A stretch of 64,000 nucleotides of DNA from Gulosibacter sp. 10 (GCF_900163695.1 NZ_FUIC01000054.1:1-64000), one strand, 5' to 3'. Positions 44,716 through 53,929 are shown, counted from the first letter of the stretch. Numbers and translations are program-made. The notes: generated from the letters alone by a model not told the origin.

Positions 44716-44948
44716 GGCGGCGCGGACCGGGCGATGCCCGCGGGGATGCCGCCCGTGCGCCCGCCCGGCGGCGTTCCCGTCGCCGCCCGGCGTGGTGTAA
44801 AGTTGACCGGGTTGCTTCACGGCCCCGCAGAACGGCCGCACTCATCGTCGAGGGCGTGCTCCGCAGGGGCGGGAACACCGGGCGATCCGCACGAATCCAG
44901 CTGAATATCGGCGCTGTTACCAATTCGTGAGAAATTCGTCACCTGAAC

Positions 44949-44977
44949 GTGACATTTCCGAGATCTTTCGTTACGCT
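44949..44977 (+). promoter_or_regulatory. Promoter of the NlpC/P60 gene
   Basis: -35 GTGACA (44949-44954), 17-bp spacer, -10 TACGCT (44972-44977); transcription should begin near 44984. In the rest of the 390-bp gap upstream (44716-44948) I see no gene, only GC-rich sequence. Confidence 0.65.
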
Positions 44978-44983
44978 CGTGTG

Positions 44984-45105
44984 TATCAGCGAACACAACC
45001 GTGTTCAGGTCTTGCCGGGGCATTGCAATCCCGCCCCTCGGCAAGGTGCATCCACGCACTTCGTGGGGCGGGCGGCGAGAGCCGGGCAATGGGGAGGGTC
45101 GAATT
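44984..45105 (+). promoter_or_regulatory. Structured 5' leader of the NlpC/P60 gene
   Basis: About 120 nt with three consecutive hairpins: GAACAC/GTGTTC (4-nt loop), CTTGCCG/CGGCAAG enclosing GGGC/GCCC, and CCACG/CGTGG. It ends in GGGGAGGG before a TTG start. This could control expression of the wall hydrolase. It lacks the conserved blocks of the c-di-AMP (ydaO) riboswitch often found before such genes. Confidence 0.5.
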
Positions 45106-46137
45106 TTGGAAACAACCACGCTGAACGGCACCGCGCCGCTTACCCGTCGTGAGGCTCGCGAGATCGAGCGCCGCACCGGCGTCCGCCCGCTCGCGGCCCA
45201 GACCGCGGTCTCGCCGCGCGACACGGGCGAGATCGCCCGGAACGACATGGACGCGCTCGTGTCGGTGCTGCCCACCGAGATCGTCGAGCGCATCACCGCT
45301 CCGATCGCCGAAGAGCAGCCGGTTGCGATTCCCGAAGCCTTCGACGCGCGTCCGCTCACCGTGCGGGCGGCGCGTCCCGCCGCGCTCGTCGCGCAGCGCC
45401 GTCGTCGTGCCGCGGGCGGCTTCGCCGCCGCCGCCTCGGTGACCGCGATCGCCGCCGCCGGTCTCACTGCGGTCGGCGGGCAGAACGCCGACATCGCGGC
45501 CGCCGATCACCAGGCGAACCTGCTCAACGCGACCACTCAGGACGAGACCGAGCTCCCCGAGCAGGAGGTCGCGGAGGAAGAGGCGGCCGTCGCCGCGCCC
45601 CCGCAGGAGATCCAGGTCGACTCGGAGAGCACCTCGGTCGAGACCTTCGACTCGAGCCTCGTGCAGACCGCGGCCACCGAGGTCGTCGTCGAGACGCCCG
45701 AGCCGGAGCCCGAGCCCGAGCCCACGACGGAGGAGACCTCCTCCAGCAGCAGCGAGAGCTCGAGCAGCAGCTCGTCCTCGTCGAGCTCGGCCCCCGCCTC
45801 CTCGGTCGGCGCGAACGTCGTCGAGACCGCGCGGGCGAACATCGGCGTCGGCACCTACCAGCTCGGCGGCAACACCCCGGCCGGCTGGGACTGCTCCGGC
45901 TTCGTGCAGTGGGTCTTCGCCCAGCACGGCGTGAGCCTTCCCCACAGCGTCACCGGCCAGGCGGCAGCGGGCACCCAGGTGTCCGACCCGCAGCCCGGCG
46001 ACCTCGTGATCTTCGGCGGCTACCACGTCGGCATCTACGTCGGCAACGGCCAGATGATCGACTCGCCCAACTGGGGTCGTTCCATCGAGATCGGCGGCCT
46101 CGACGCCGGCTCGAGCTACTACTTCGTCCGCATCTGA
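45106..46137 (+). CDS. NlpC/P60 cell-wall hydrolase
   Basis: 343 residues, exported or membrane-anchored. The start TTG at 45106 is 8 nt after GGGGAGGG. The TRREAREIERRTG motif at residues 9-21 is typical of Microbacteriaceae wall enzymes, then a hydrophobic segment (about 105-127), a Glu/Pro/Thr linker, a poly-Ser run (about 212-230), and the C-terminal NlpC/P60 papain-like domain with catalytic Cys263 in WDCSGFVQWVF and His in YHVGIYVG. It should cleave peptide stems in peptidoglycan. Longer frames upstream lack support. Confidence 0.92.
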   Translation: METTTLNGTAPLTRREAREIERRTGVRPLAAQTAVSPRDTGEIARNDMDALVSVLPTEIVERITAPIAEEQPVAIPEAFDARPLTVRAARPAALVAQRRRRAAGGFAAAASVTAIAAAGLTAVGGQNADIAAADHQANLLNATTQDETELPEQEVAEEEAAVAAPPQEIQVDSESTSVETFDSSLVQTAATEVVVETPEPEPEPEPTTEETSSSSSESSSSSSSSSSSAPASSVGANVVETARANIGVGTYQLGGNTPAGWDCSGFVQWVFAQHGVSLPHSVTGQAAAGTQVSDPQPGDLVIFGGYHVGIYVGNGQMIDSPNWGRSIEIGGLDAGSSYYFVRI

Positions 46138-46156
46138 TCCCAGGATGCGCACACGT

Positions 46157-46184
46157 AGAACGCCCCGCCACCGCGGGGCGTTCT
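46157..46184 (+). terminator. Terminator of the NlpC/P60 gene
   Basis: Perfect 12-bp stem with a 4-nt loop (arms 46157-46168 and 46173-46184) 20 bp after the stop. Confidence 0.85.
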
Positions 46185-46276
46185 GCGCTTTCCGGGACGT
46201 GTCGGGCGCGTGAACTTCTCGTGACCGGCGCGCCCCGCCCTGTTCCCACGGGTCCCACGGCCTGTACTATCACTGA

Positions 46277-46490
46277 CAGCACGCGAGTCCGGCCCGCCGG
46301 GTCGGCGCGAATCGATGGAGCCATCATGTGCGCAGCCGCGAACACCCCCGCCAGGGTGGTTCGCTCCTGCCCGGACGGCTCCAGCGGGTTCGAGCACCAT
46401 TTCCGCCATGCGATAGCGATATCCGCGGCGGACATGGCTGCGTCCTCGCGTGCGTGCTCACGGCACCGCCTCTCGGCGGTGCCGTTTTTC
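46277..46490 (+). ncRNA. Candidate structured RNA with own promoter and terminator
   Basis: TACTAT at 46265-46270 is a good -10 element. Downstream, CGCAGCC (46331-46337) pairs with GGCTGCG (46436-46442) to close a junction of three hairpins: P2 46338-46364 (10 bp with one bulge), P3 46370-46388 (CCCG/CGGG), P4 46403-46431 (CCGCC, GC, GATA around a GCGA tetraloop). An 11-bp GC-rich terminator with TTTTT follows at 46460-46490. A frame from 46326 runs through the terminator into the next gene, so coding is unlikely. It may be a stand-alone sRNA or a riboswitch for the HNH gene. In the rest of the 420-bp gap (46138-46557) I see only the NlpC terminator and the HNH ribosome-binding site. Confidence 0.55.
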
Positions 46491-46557
46491 GTACCCGGGG
46501 CGGACCCCGGGCATTCCCACGAAGCCTCGAGCCACGGGGCCACACGGAAGGAACGGT

Positions 46558-47061
46558 ATGCGCACGCTCGTGCTGAACGCCGGCTATGAACCAATCTCGA
46601 TCGTCTCCGACCGCCGGGCGCTCGTGCTCGTGCTGGGCGGCAAGGCATCGGTGCTCGAAGCGGACGAGACCCGCCCGCTGCGCTCGATGTGCGAGGACTT
46701 CGCCCGACCCCAGGTGATCCTCCTCAACCGGTACGTGCGCATCCCCATGACCCGGCAGGCGCCGGTCTCGCGGAAGGGCGTGCTGCGGCGCGACAGCCAC
46801 CGCTGCGCCTACTGCGACGCGTTCGCCAACACCATCGATCACGTCCAGCCGCGCTCCCGCGGCGGCCGCGACTCGTGGGAGAACCTGGTGGCGTGCTGCC
46901 TCCGCTGCAACAACGTCAAGGGCGACCGCACCCCCGAGGAGATGGGCTGGACGCTGCGCCGACGGCCCCTGCCGCCGCTGCCGCACCGGTGGATCATGCG
47001 CGGGTCCGAGCGGACCGACGCGGAGGAGTGGGCGCCCTACCTCGTGCCCGTCGCGGCCTGA
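46558..47061 (+). CDS. HNH endonuclease domain protein
   Basis: 167-residue protein with an N-terminal beta segment (MRTLVLNAGYEPISIVSDRRALVLVLGGKASVLE) and an HNH nuclease domain: CAYC, DHVQPRSRGGRDSWENLV, CCLRCNNVKGDRTP with zinc cysteines. This family is widespread in actinobacteria as a chromosomal single gene; its target is not known. GGAAGGAA precedes the ATG. The upstream 70-nt gap begins at the terminator of the candidate RNA. Confidence 0.9.
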   Translation: MRTLVLNAGYEPISIVSDRRALVLVLGGKASVLEADETRPLRSMCEDFARPQVILLNRYVRIPMTRQAPVSRKGVLRRDSHRCAYCDAFANTIDHVQPRSRGGRDSWENLVACCLRCNNVKGDRTPEEMGWTLRRRPLPPLPHRWIMRGSERTDAEEWAPYLVPVAA

Positions 47062-47161
47062 ACCGCCCCTCGGCGAGGCCCGCGGGCACGGGACGCGGGA
47101 CTGGGACGCGGGCCCGGGCAGGACGCGACCCCGGGGCAGGGCGCGCCGGCGCGGTCCCGGC

Positions 47162-47677
47162 CTAGCGCTCCCGGTCCCGGTGGCGCGCGAAGCGCGGGAG
47201 CTCGCCGGCGAGGGCGTCGCGGACCAGCCCCGAGTCGAGGGCCGCGGCGGCGAAGTCGGCCATCCGCGCGTCGAGCTCGTGCCGGAACAGCACGCGCATC
47301 GCCGCCGCCATCTGCTCGGCGAGCACGGGGGAGCGGTGCCGGTAGGCGATCTTCCAGGTGACCCTCGTGCCGCCGTCCACGGGGGTGAAGTGCCAACCCT
47401 CGCCGTAGTCCGCGAGCCACCACGGCCCTTTCACCATGCGGTTGCTCGACACCTGGCCCGGGTACCAGACGTCGTACTCCAGGATCATGCGCCGCCCGTC
47501 CCTGACCCGCTCGAACACCTGCACGCCCCGCTCGATCCGGCGGGCGTCGCGCAGCAGCATCCGCTTCTCGACGTGTCCGTCCCAGGCGATGCGATCCGCG
47601 CCGAGCGTGTGCGCGAGCGCGAAGGCCTCCTGCGGGGTCAGGGCGACGGTGGCGGTGGCTTCGAGGGATTGCGACAT
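47162..47677 (-). CDS. SRPBCC-fold protein (DUF2505-like)
   Basis: 171 residues with the helix-grip pattern of START/SRPBCC lipid- or ligand-binding proteins (VALTPQEAFALAHT ... VFERVRDGRRMILEYDVWYPGQVSSNRMV ... GWHFTPVDGGTRVTWKIAYRHRSP) and a long C-terminal helix. No catalytic residues. TAGACT ends 7 nt before the ATG, indicating a leaderless message. Ligand unknown. Confidence 0.8.
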   Translation of the reverse strand: MSQSLEATATVALTPQEAFALAHTLGADRIAWDGHVEKRMLLRDARRIERGVQVFERVRDGRRMILEYDVWYPGQVSSNRMVKGPWWLADYGEGWHFTPVDGGTRVTWKIAYRHRSPVLAEQMAAAMRVLFRHELDARMADFAAAALDSGLVRDALAGELPRFARHRDRER

Positions 47678-47881
47678 GCCAGCCAGTCTACGAGCCGCGC
47701 CGCGGGGAGACGGCCCGCCGCGGAGCGCGAATTGTCCCAGGATGTCGTGCGGTTGTCTGTGGGTGCCGCGGCGCCGGGATCGCTTGCCCGGGGTCCTCGG
47801 CACCGCCTACGGTGAACTGGAATACCGCGGTGCTGCGCGCCTGCGCTCGACCGCACTCAACGAAGAGAAGGGCCAACTGCC

Positions 47882-49300
47882 ATGTCGTTCAACTCCGTCG
47901 ACGAACTGCTCGCCGCCATCCAGCCCGAATCCGGCGGTCGCGAGATTTTCGACCCCGCGACCGGTGAGCTCGTCGGCCGCGCGCCGATCGCCACCCCCGA
48001 GGACCTGCAGGGCGCCATCGACCGCGCCGAGGCCGCCCAGGTCGGGTGGGCCAAGCGCTCGCACGCCGAGCGCAGCGAGTTCCTCAACAAGGCCGCCGAC
48101 GCCATCGAGGCCGCGGCCGAGCCCCTCGCCGAGCTGCTCTCGCGCGAGCAGGGCAAGCCGCTGAACGGCCCGAACGCCCGCTTCGAGGTCGGCGGCTGCG
48201 CCGCCTGGCTGCGCGCGAACGCCGCGTTCCCGATCGAGCCCGAGGTCATCGTCGACGACGAGAACGTCCGCTCGGAGATGCACTACGACCCGATCGGCGT
48301 CGTCGGCGCGATCAGCCCCTGGAACTGGCCGATGCTCATCTCGATCTGGCAGTGGGGCCCCTCGCTGCGCATGGGCAACACCGTGGTCTCCAAGCCCGCC
48401 TCCTCGACCACGCTCTCGGTGCTCGCGCTCGCCGCGGTCATGAACGAGGCGCTCCCCGAGGACCTCCTCATCGTCGTGCCGGCCAACAGCAAGGTCGGCG
48501 CGGAGCTCTCGCGCAGCCCCAAGATCGGCAAGATCATGTTCACCGGCTCGACCGAGGTGGGCAAGATCATCGCGCGCGACGCGGCCGACACGGTCGCCCG
48601 CCTGACCCTCGAGCTCGGCGGCAACGACGCCGGCATCGTGCTGCCGGGCACCGACGTCTCGAAGCTCGCGGGCGACATCTTCTGGGGCGCGTTCATCAAC
48701 ACCGGCCAGACCTGCGCCGCGCTCAAGCGCCTCTACGTGCACGAGGACCAGTACGAGGAGGTCGTGCAGGCCGTCCTCGAGGTCGCCAAGGGCACGCCGA
48801 TGGGCGTCGGCCTCGACGAGAACAACCTCCTCGGGCCCCTCCAGAACAAGAGCCAGTACGAGGTCGTCGAGCGCCTGGTGAACGCGGCCAGGGAGGGCGG
48901 CGCGAACATCCGCCTCGGCGGCGACCCCGCGGCCGACCAGCCCGGCTACTTCTACCCGACGACCATCGTCACCGACATCGACAACGACAACCCGCTCGTG
49001 GCCGAGGAGCAGTTCGGCCCGGTGCTGCCGATCGTCAAGTACAGCGACCTCGACCAGGCCATCGAGTGGGCGAACGGCATCGACGAGGGCCTCGGCTCCT
49101 CGGTCTGGAGCAACGACCCCGAGGCCGCGGTGGAGGTGGCCAAGCGCCTCCAGGCCGGCACCACGTGGATCAACCAGCACGGCGCCATCGACCCGCGCAT
49201 CCCCTTCGGCGGCGCGAAGTCCTCGGGCTACGGCCTCGAGTTCGGCGACGCGGGCCTCAAGGCCGTCGCGCAGCCGCACGTGATCACGATCACCAAGTAG
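47882..49300 (+). CDS. NAD(P)-dependent aldehyde dehydrogenase
   Basis: 472-residue cytosolic oxidoreductase. The cofactor-binding PWNWPM and FTGSTEVGK, the general base Glu in LELGGN, and the catalytic Cys278 in NTGQTCAA are all present. Sequence style is close to the broad-specificity and succinate-semialdehyde/aromatic-aldehyde branches; the substrate cannot be fixed. The 204-bp region upstream, divergent from the SRPBCC gene, includes TACGGT near 47810. A terminator follows. Confidence 0.93.
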   Translation: MSFNSVDELLAAIQPESGGREIFDPATGELVGRAPIATPEDLQGAIDRAEAAQVGWAKRSHAERSEFLNKAADAIEAAAEPLAELLSREQGKPLNGPNARFEVGGCAAWLRANAAFPIEPEVIVDDENVRSEMHYDPIGVVGAISPWNWPMLISIWQWGPSLRMGNTVVSKPASSTTLSVLALAAVMNEALPEDLLIVVPANSKVGAELSRSPKIGKIMFTGSTEVGKIIARDAADTVARLTLELGGNDAGIVLPGTDVSKLAGDIFWGAFINTGQTCAALKRLYVHEDQYEEVVQAVLEVAKGTPMGVGLDENNLLGPLQNKSQYEVVERLVNAAREGGANIRLGGDPAADQPGYFYPTTIVTDIDNDNPLVAEEQFGPVLPIVKYSDLDQAIEWANGIDEGLGSSVWSNDPEAAVEVAKRLQAGTTWINQHGAIDPRIPFGGAKSSGYGLEFGDAGLKAVAQPHVITITK

Positions 49301-49310
49301 CGGCGACGAC

Positions 49311-49349
49311 GAGAGGGGCCTTCCGACGCGGATCGGGAGGCCCCTTCTC
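49311..49349 (+). terminator. Terminator of the aldehyde dehydrogenase gene
   Basis: About 13-bp imperfect stem with one bulge, from GAGAGGGGCC to GGCCCCTTCTC, 10 bp after the stop. Confidence 0.75.
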
Positions 49350-49469
49350 CGTGCCCGGGGGCGGTGGCGGATCGGCGTCCATCTGCTTGCCGCCGGGCCG
49401 CGGCACGACCGTGCTGCTGGCGCTGCCGAGCGCCTGAGCCGCGCGACGGCGCGCCGCGCGGCCTCGGAG

Positions 49470-49544
49470 TGGTGCCCCCGGCGGGAATCGAACCCACGCG
49501 CACCCTTTAGGAGAGGGATGCTCTATCCACTGAGCTACGGAGGC
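49470..49544 (-). tRNA. tRNA-Arg (anticodon CCT)
   Basis: Cloverleaf on the minus strand: acceptor GCCTCCG with CGGGGGC, D arm TAGCTCAGTGGATAGAG, anticodon loop CTCCTAA (CCT, reading AGG), T arm GGGTTCGATTCCC, encoded CCA. I see no att site or integrase next to it. Confidence 0.96.
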
Positions 49545-49639
49545 GGAAACGCCATACTACCGCTGATCGGAACCCGAGATGCACGCCGGGATGCATGAAA
49601 CTCCCTGCGGACTGCGAGCCTCAGCGCTCCTCGTCGCTT

Positions 49640-52600
49640 ATGTTGAATAGCGTGTGGGGCTTCTTCCGTAGGCGTAACGATGACCGGGCCGATGCCGAGC
49701 GAGGTCGGGACGCCAGCGCTGCCCGCACGCAGGACACGGAGGAGATCGCCCGCGACGCCGATCTCGACCTCGAGGACGGCGTCGGCGTCGGCGAGGATCC
49801 CTCGCGCTGGCTGAACGAGGTCAAGGCGGCGCGCGCCGCCGTGCGCCCCGAGGCGGAGCCCTCGCCCTTCGCCCCTCGCGACGAGGCGGCCGCGGAGCGC
49901 GCCCCCGAGCCCGCATCCGCCCGCGAGCCCGCCCCCAAGCCGCAGCGGCCCGACGCCGCGCGGTCGGCGCGGCGCTCCCGCCCCGAGCCCGCCGCCCCGG
50001 CCCCCGAGCCGGCCCAGCTCCCGCAGCCCGTCGTCGGCGAGCCTCCGCGCGCGACGCTGCACGAATCCATCGAGGCCGCGCACGAGCGCTGGCGCCGCGA
50101 ACTCGCCGAGATCGGCGGGGTCGCCCCGATGCGCGATTTCCGGGCGCGCCGCGGCACCTACATCGACCTCTCCACGGCCCACCCCTCGGGCATCGCGCCG
50201 CTGCTCGCGCGCCGCCCGGTCATGCTCTCGAGCCTGCTGCGCGAGCCGCTCGCCTTCCGAAACGCGCTCGACGCCGCGCTGCTCGTCTCCCAGAAGGGGG
50301 TCGAGCTCGAGGCGGGCCGAGGCCTCAACGCCATCCAGCTCGCGATCGGCTTCGCCTCCTGGGGCTCGAAGCGCGGCGCCATCAACGCGCCCATCTTCCT
50401 GCGCGCCGCCGCGCTCCGGCGCATGGGCCGCGACTACGAGCTCCGCCTCGTCGGCGCCCTGCAGCCGAACGGCACCCTGCTGCGGGCCCTCTACGAGGAC
50501 GGCGTGACGCTGCGGGCCAGCGAGCTCATGGCGCTCGCGGGGCCCGACGCGACGCTCTTCCCCGAGGACGCCTTCGACCGGCTCCGCGAGCTCGGCACCG
50601 TCCTGCCGGGCTTCGAGATCACCGCGCGCGCCGCGGTGGCGCCCTTCGCGGACCTCTCCGGCGCGCTCGTGGCCGACGCCGAGCACCTCTCGCATCCCGT
50701 GCTCGACGCCCTCGCCGGCAACCCGGGGGCGCGCGACCAGCTCGGCGCCTCGATGCACACCGAGTCGAGCACGAACCCCGACCGCCGCGACCCCGCGAGC
50801 GACCGCCTCCTGCTCGACGCCGACACCGAGCAGGAGCGGGTGGTCGACACGATCCTCGGCGGCTCCAACTTCGTCGTCGAGGCGCTGCCGGGCACCGGCG
50901 TCACCCAGACGGTCGTGAACGCGATCGGCCAGCTCGTCGACCGCGACCGCCGCGTCCTCGTGGTCACGCCCCGGGCGGCCTCGAGCCGGGCCATCCGCTC
51001 GCGGCTCAAGCAGGCCGGCCTCGAGGGTCTCGCCGTCACGCCCCGCACCCTCCGCCGGGACCTCATCGCGGGCATCAACCGCAACGAGCGCGCCGAGCGC
51101 CCCAGCACGGCCGAGCTCGACGACGCCCTCGTGCGCCTGCGCCACGTGCTCGCCGACTACCGCAGCGCCCTCGTCCGGTCCAACCCCGAGTTCGGCGTCT
51201 CGCCGCTCGACGCGCTCGAGACGCTGAGCCGGCTCGAGCTGCTCGACGTGCCGCCCTCGACCACCGCGCGGCTGCCCCGGGAGGTGCTGCTCAAGCTCTC
51301 CGACAGGCGCGAGCGGGAGGCGGTGGCCGGCCGCCTGCGCGAGCTCGGCGAGCTCGGGCAGTTCCGCTACGGGCCCGAGGACTCGCCGTGGTACGCCGTG
51401 CAGTTCGCCTCCACCGAGGAGGTCGCCGAGATCCACGGCATCGCGATGCGGCTCGCCGACGGGCGCACCCGCGAGGCGGTGGACGCGGGCCTCGCGATCG
51501 TCGCGCAGACGAACCTCCGCGAGCCCGAGACCTTCTCGGAGCTCGGCGTCTACCTGCGCCTGCTCGCCGACATCCGCGAGACCCTCGACCGCTTCACCCC
51601 CGAGGTCTTCGACGCCGAGCTCTCGAGCCTCATCGAGGCCACCGGCCCCCGCCGCGACGGCGGCGACATGCCTCACTCGCGCAGGCGCGAGCTGCGCAGC
51701 CTCGCCCGCGAGTACGTGCGCCCGGGCGCGCAGGTGGGGGAGCTGCACGAGGCCTTCAAGCACATCCAGCGCCAGCGCATCCTCTGGCACCGCTACGTGC
51801 AGGACTCGGCGCAGCCGAACGTGCCGATCGGCATCGAGCAGGCCCGCGCGCAGTGGCGCGAGATCTCGGCGCTCATGCGCACCGTCGACGACGCCCTCAC
51901 CGAGGTGGGGGAGCTCGCGCTCGCCGAGACCCCGCTCGACGAGCTCGACGAGCGCCTCGACGGGTTCGCCGCCGAGTCGGAGGTGCTCGACAACGCGGTG
52001 GAGCGCCTCGCGCTGAGCGAGCAGCTCTACTCGGAGGGGCTCGGCGGGCTGCTCGACGACCTCGCGCAGCGGCACCTCGAGGCCGAGGCCGTGGCCGATG
52101 AGCTCGAGCTCGCCTGGTGGCAGTCGGTGCTCGAGGAGCTGCTGGCGGGCGAGAAGGCCCTGCTCAACGCGAACACCCGCGTGCTCACGCGCCTCGAGGG
52201 CGATTTCCGGGTCGTGGACGAGGCGCACAACCGGTCGAGCGCCGACCAGCTCGCGTGGCAGATCGCGCAGGCCTGGAAGGTGGCGCTCGTCGACGAGCCC
52301 GACGAGGCCGAGGCGCTCCGCGGGCTGCTGCGCAACTCCGGCGTCTCCTCGGCACGGCTCATGACCCGCGCCGAGCAGCTGTCCCGCACGCTCGCGCAGG
52401 TCTGGGTGGCGACGCCCTACGACGTGCCCCGCATCGACGACCGCATCCGCTTCGACGTCGTGCTGCTCGTCGACGCCGCCGCCATCTCCACGGCCGAGGC
52501 GATCGGCGCCATCCGGCGCGCGAACCAGGTGGTCGCGTTCGGCGACCCGGTCACGCAGTTCCCCTCGCCGTTCGCGGTGGCGGTGCAGCCGATGCTCGAG

Positions 52601-53929
52601 CAGAAGTACCAGTACGAGGGCATCGACCCGGAGGAGCTGCGGCGGCGCGACGCCGACTCCGCCTTCGCGCAGCTCGCGAGCTTCCTGCCCAGGGTCGCGC
52701 TCACGCGCTCCTACCGCGCCGGCGGCGAGGACCTCGCCGAGCTCGTGAATGAGCGCTTCTACGGCGGCCGCCTCGAGTCCATGCCGTGGGCCGGCGCCTT
52801 CCTCGGGCACTCCTCGCTCACCTACTCCTACGTGGTCGGCGGCAGCGGCCTGCCCGACCCGAACTCGGGATCCGTCGAGGCCACCGACGCCGAGGTCACC
52901 CGCGTGGTCGAGCTCGTCATCGACCACGCCCTGCGCCGCCCCCGCGAGTCGCTCATGGTGATCAGCGCCTCGGCCGCCCACGCGCAGCGCGTGGAGCAGG
53001 CGGTGTGGTCGGCGGTCTCGAAGCGCCCCGACGTCGCCGAGTTCTTCACCCGCCCGCGCAACGAGCCCTTCGTCTCGACCACGATCGAGGGCGCCGCCGC
53101 GCAGTCGCGCGACCGGGTCGTGTTCTCGCTGGGCTTCGGCATCACCCCGCACGGCCGGGTGCTCTCCGACTTCGGCGTCCTCGGCACCCCGCTGGGGGAG
53201 AAGGCGCTCGCGATCGCGATGACCCGCGCCCGCCGCTCGCTCGTGATCGTCACGTGCGTGCGCGCCGATCAGCTCGACCTCCGGCGGATGTCGGCGGGGG
53301 CCATCGGCCTCGCGCAGATCCTCACCGAGCTGGCCGAGCGCACGGAGCGCCCCGGCGGCGCCGCCCCGCTCGACGAGATGCGCACGCCCATGCTCGTCGA
53401 CCTCGCCCGGCGCCTCGGCGCGTTCGGCATGCAGGTGGCGCTCGACTACCGCGGACGCATCCCGCTCGCCGCCTCCTACGGCAACCGCGCCATCGCGATC
53501 GACCTCGAGGGCCGGCCGAGCCCGCAGGGGCACGGCACGACGCTGCGCGAATCGCTCCGGCTGCGCCCCGAGCTGCTCAAGCGGCTCGGCTGGTACTACC
53601 TGCGCGTGCACGCGTTCGAGCTCTTCGCGAACCCCGAATCCGTCGCGCGGCGCATCGCCGTCGCACTCGAGGTGCCGATGCCCGAGGCCGCGCCCGCGGC
53701 GGGCGAGATCGAGTCCGGAGCTGATACGGTGCAGGCACGCGGAGAGCTCGAGGCCGGCCCCAGCTCGGTGCCGCATCGCCCGGCGGGATTCGAGGAGTTC
53801 TCGGATCCGGCGGCCGCGGAGCACCGGGCCGACCCGGAGTCGATCGACGTCTCGGACTCGTTCGAGGACGACGCCGGAGCCGTCGAGCGGCACGACCCCG
53901 GTGAGCCCCGGGACCGGCCCTCCGCCTAG
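49640..53929 (+). CDS. Giant helicase-like protein with degenerate Walker motifs
   Basis: 1429 residues, built like a superfamily-1 (UPF1/DnaA2-type) helicase: a low-complexity Ala/Pro/Glu N-terminus (about 15-135), motif I region LPGTGVTQT (416-424), a long helical insertion (about 480-880), motif II region LLVDAAAIS (around 945), motif III GDPVTQ, motif IV/V SYRAGGEDL, and motif VI TRARRSLVIV. The Walker A lysine is replaced by valine and motif II reads D-A instead of D-E, so normal ATP hydrolysis is doubtful. A C-terminal nuclease-like segment (VDLARRLGAFGMQVALDYRGRIPLAASYGNRAIAIDLEG) follows, then an acidic tail. An ATG at 49595 is an alternative start; CATACT at 49552 is a possible -10. 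Confidence 0.8.
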   Translation: MLNSVWGFFRRRNDDRADAERGRDASAARTQDTEEIARDADLDLEDGVGVGEDPSRWLNEVKAARAAVRPEAEPSPFAPRDEAAAERAPEPASAREPAPKPQRPDAARSARRSRPEPAAPAPEPAQLPQPVVGEPPRATLHESIEAAHERWRRELAEIGGVAPMRDFRARRGTYIDLSTAHPSGIAPLLARRPVMLSSLLREPLAFRNALDAALLVSQKGVELEAGRGLNAIQLAIGFASWGSKRGAINAPIFLRAAALRRMGRDYELRLVGALQPNGTLLRALYEDGVTLRASELMALAGPDATLFPEDAFDRLRELGTVLPGFEITARAAVAPFADLSGALVADAEHLSHPVLDALAGNPGARDQLGASMHTESSTNPDRRDPASDRLLLDADTEQERVVDTILGGSNFVVEALPGTGVTQTVVNAIGQLVDRDRRVLVVTPRAASSRAIRSRLKQAGLEGLAVTPRTLRRDLIAGINRNERAERPSTAELDDALVRLRHVLADYRSALVRSNPEFGVSPLDALETLSRLELLDVPPSTTARLPREVLLKLSDRREREAVAGRLRELGELGQFRYGPEDSPWYAVQFASTEEVAEIHGIAMRLADGRTREAVDAGLAIVAQTNLREPETFSELGVYLRLLADIRETLDRFTPEVFDAELSSLIEATGPRRDGGDMPHSRRRELRSLAREYVRPGAQVGELHEAFKHIQRQRILWHRYVQDSAQPNVPIGIEQARAQWREISALMRTVDDALTEVGELALAETPLDELDERLDGFAAESEVLDNAVERLALSEQLYSEGLGGLLDDLAQRHLEAEAVADELELAWWQSVLEELLAGEKALLNANTRVLTRLEGDFRVVDEAHNRSSADQLAWQIAQAWKVALVDEPDEAEALRGLLRNSGVSSARLMTRAEQLSRTLAQVWVATPYDVPRIDDRIRFDVVLLVDAAAISTAEAIGAIRRANQVVAFGDPVTQFPSPFAVAVQPMLEQKYQYEGIDPEELRRRDADSAFAQLASFLPRVALTRSYRAGGEDLAELVNERFYGGRLESMPWAGAFLGHSSLTYSYVVGGSGLPDPNSGSVEATDAEVTRVVELVIDHALRRPRESLMVISASAAHAQRVEQAVWSAVSKRPDVAEFFTRPRNEPFVSTTIEGAAAQSRDRVVFSLGFGITPHGRVLSDFGVLGTPLGEKALAIAMTRARRSLVIVTCVRADQLDLRRMSAGAIGLAQILTELAERTERPGGAAPLDEMRTPMLVDLARRLGAFGMQVALDYRGRIPLAASYGNRAIAIDLEGRPSPQGHGTTLRESLRLRPELLKRLGWYYLRVHAFELFANPESVARRIAVALEVPMPEAAPAAGEIESGADTVQARGELEAGPSSVPHRPAGFEEFSDPAAAEHRADPESIDVSDSFEDDAGAVERHDPGEPRDRPSA

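Noticed and set aside
44984-45105. c-di-AMP (ydaO/yuaA) riboswitch before the NlpC/P60 gene
   Set aside because: The gene context fits, but I do not find the conserved internal blocks of that riboswitch.
46326-46589. 87-codon frame inside the candidate RNA
   Set aside because: Although it has a GGAG before the ATG, it has no stop before the TTTTT terminator and overlaps the HNH gene start.
49470-49544. Integrated element at tRNA-Arg
   Set aside because: No integrase and no repeat of the tRNA 3' end seen on either side.
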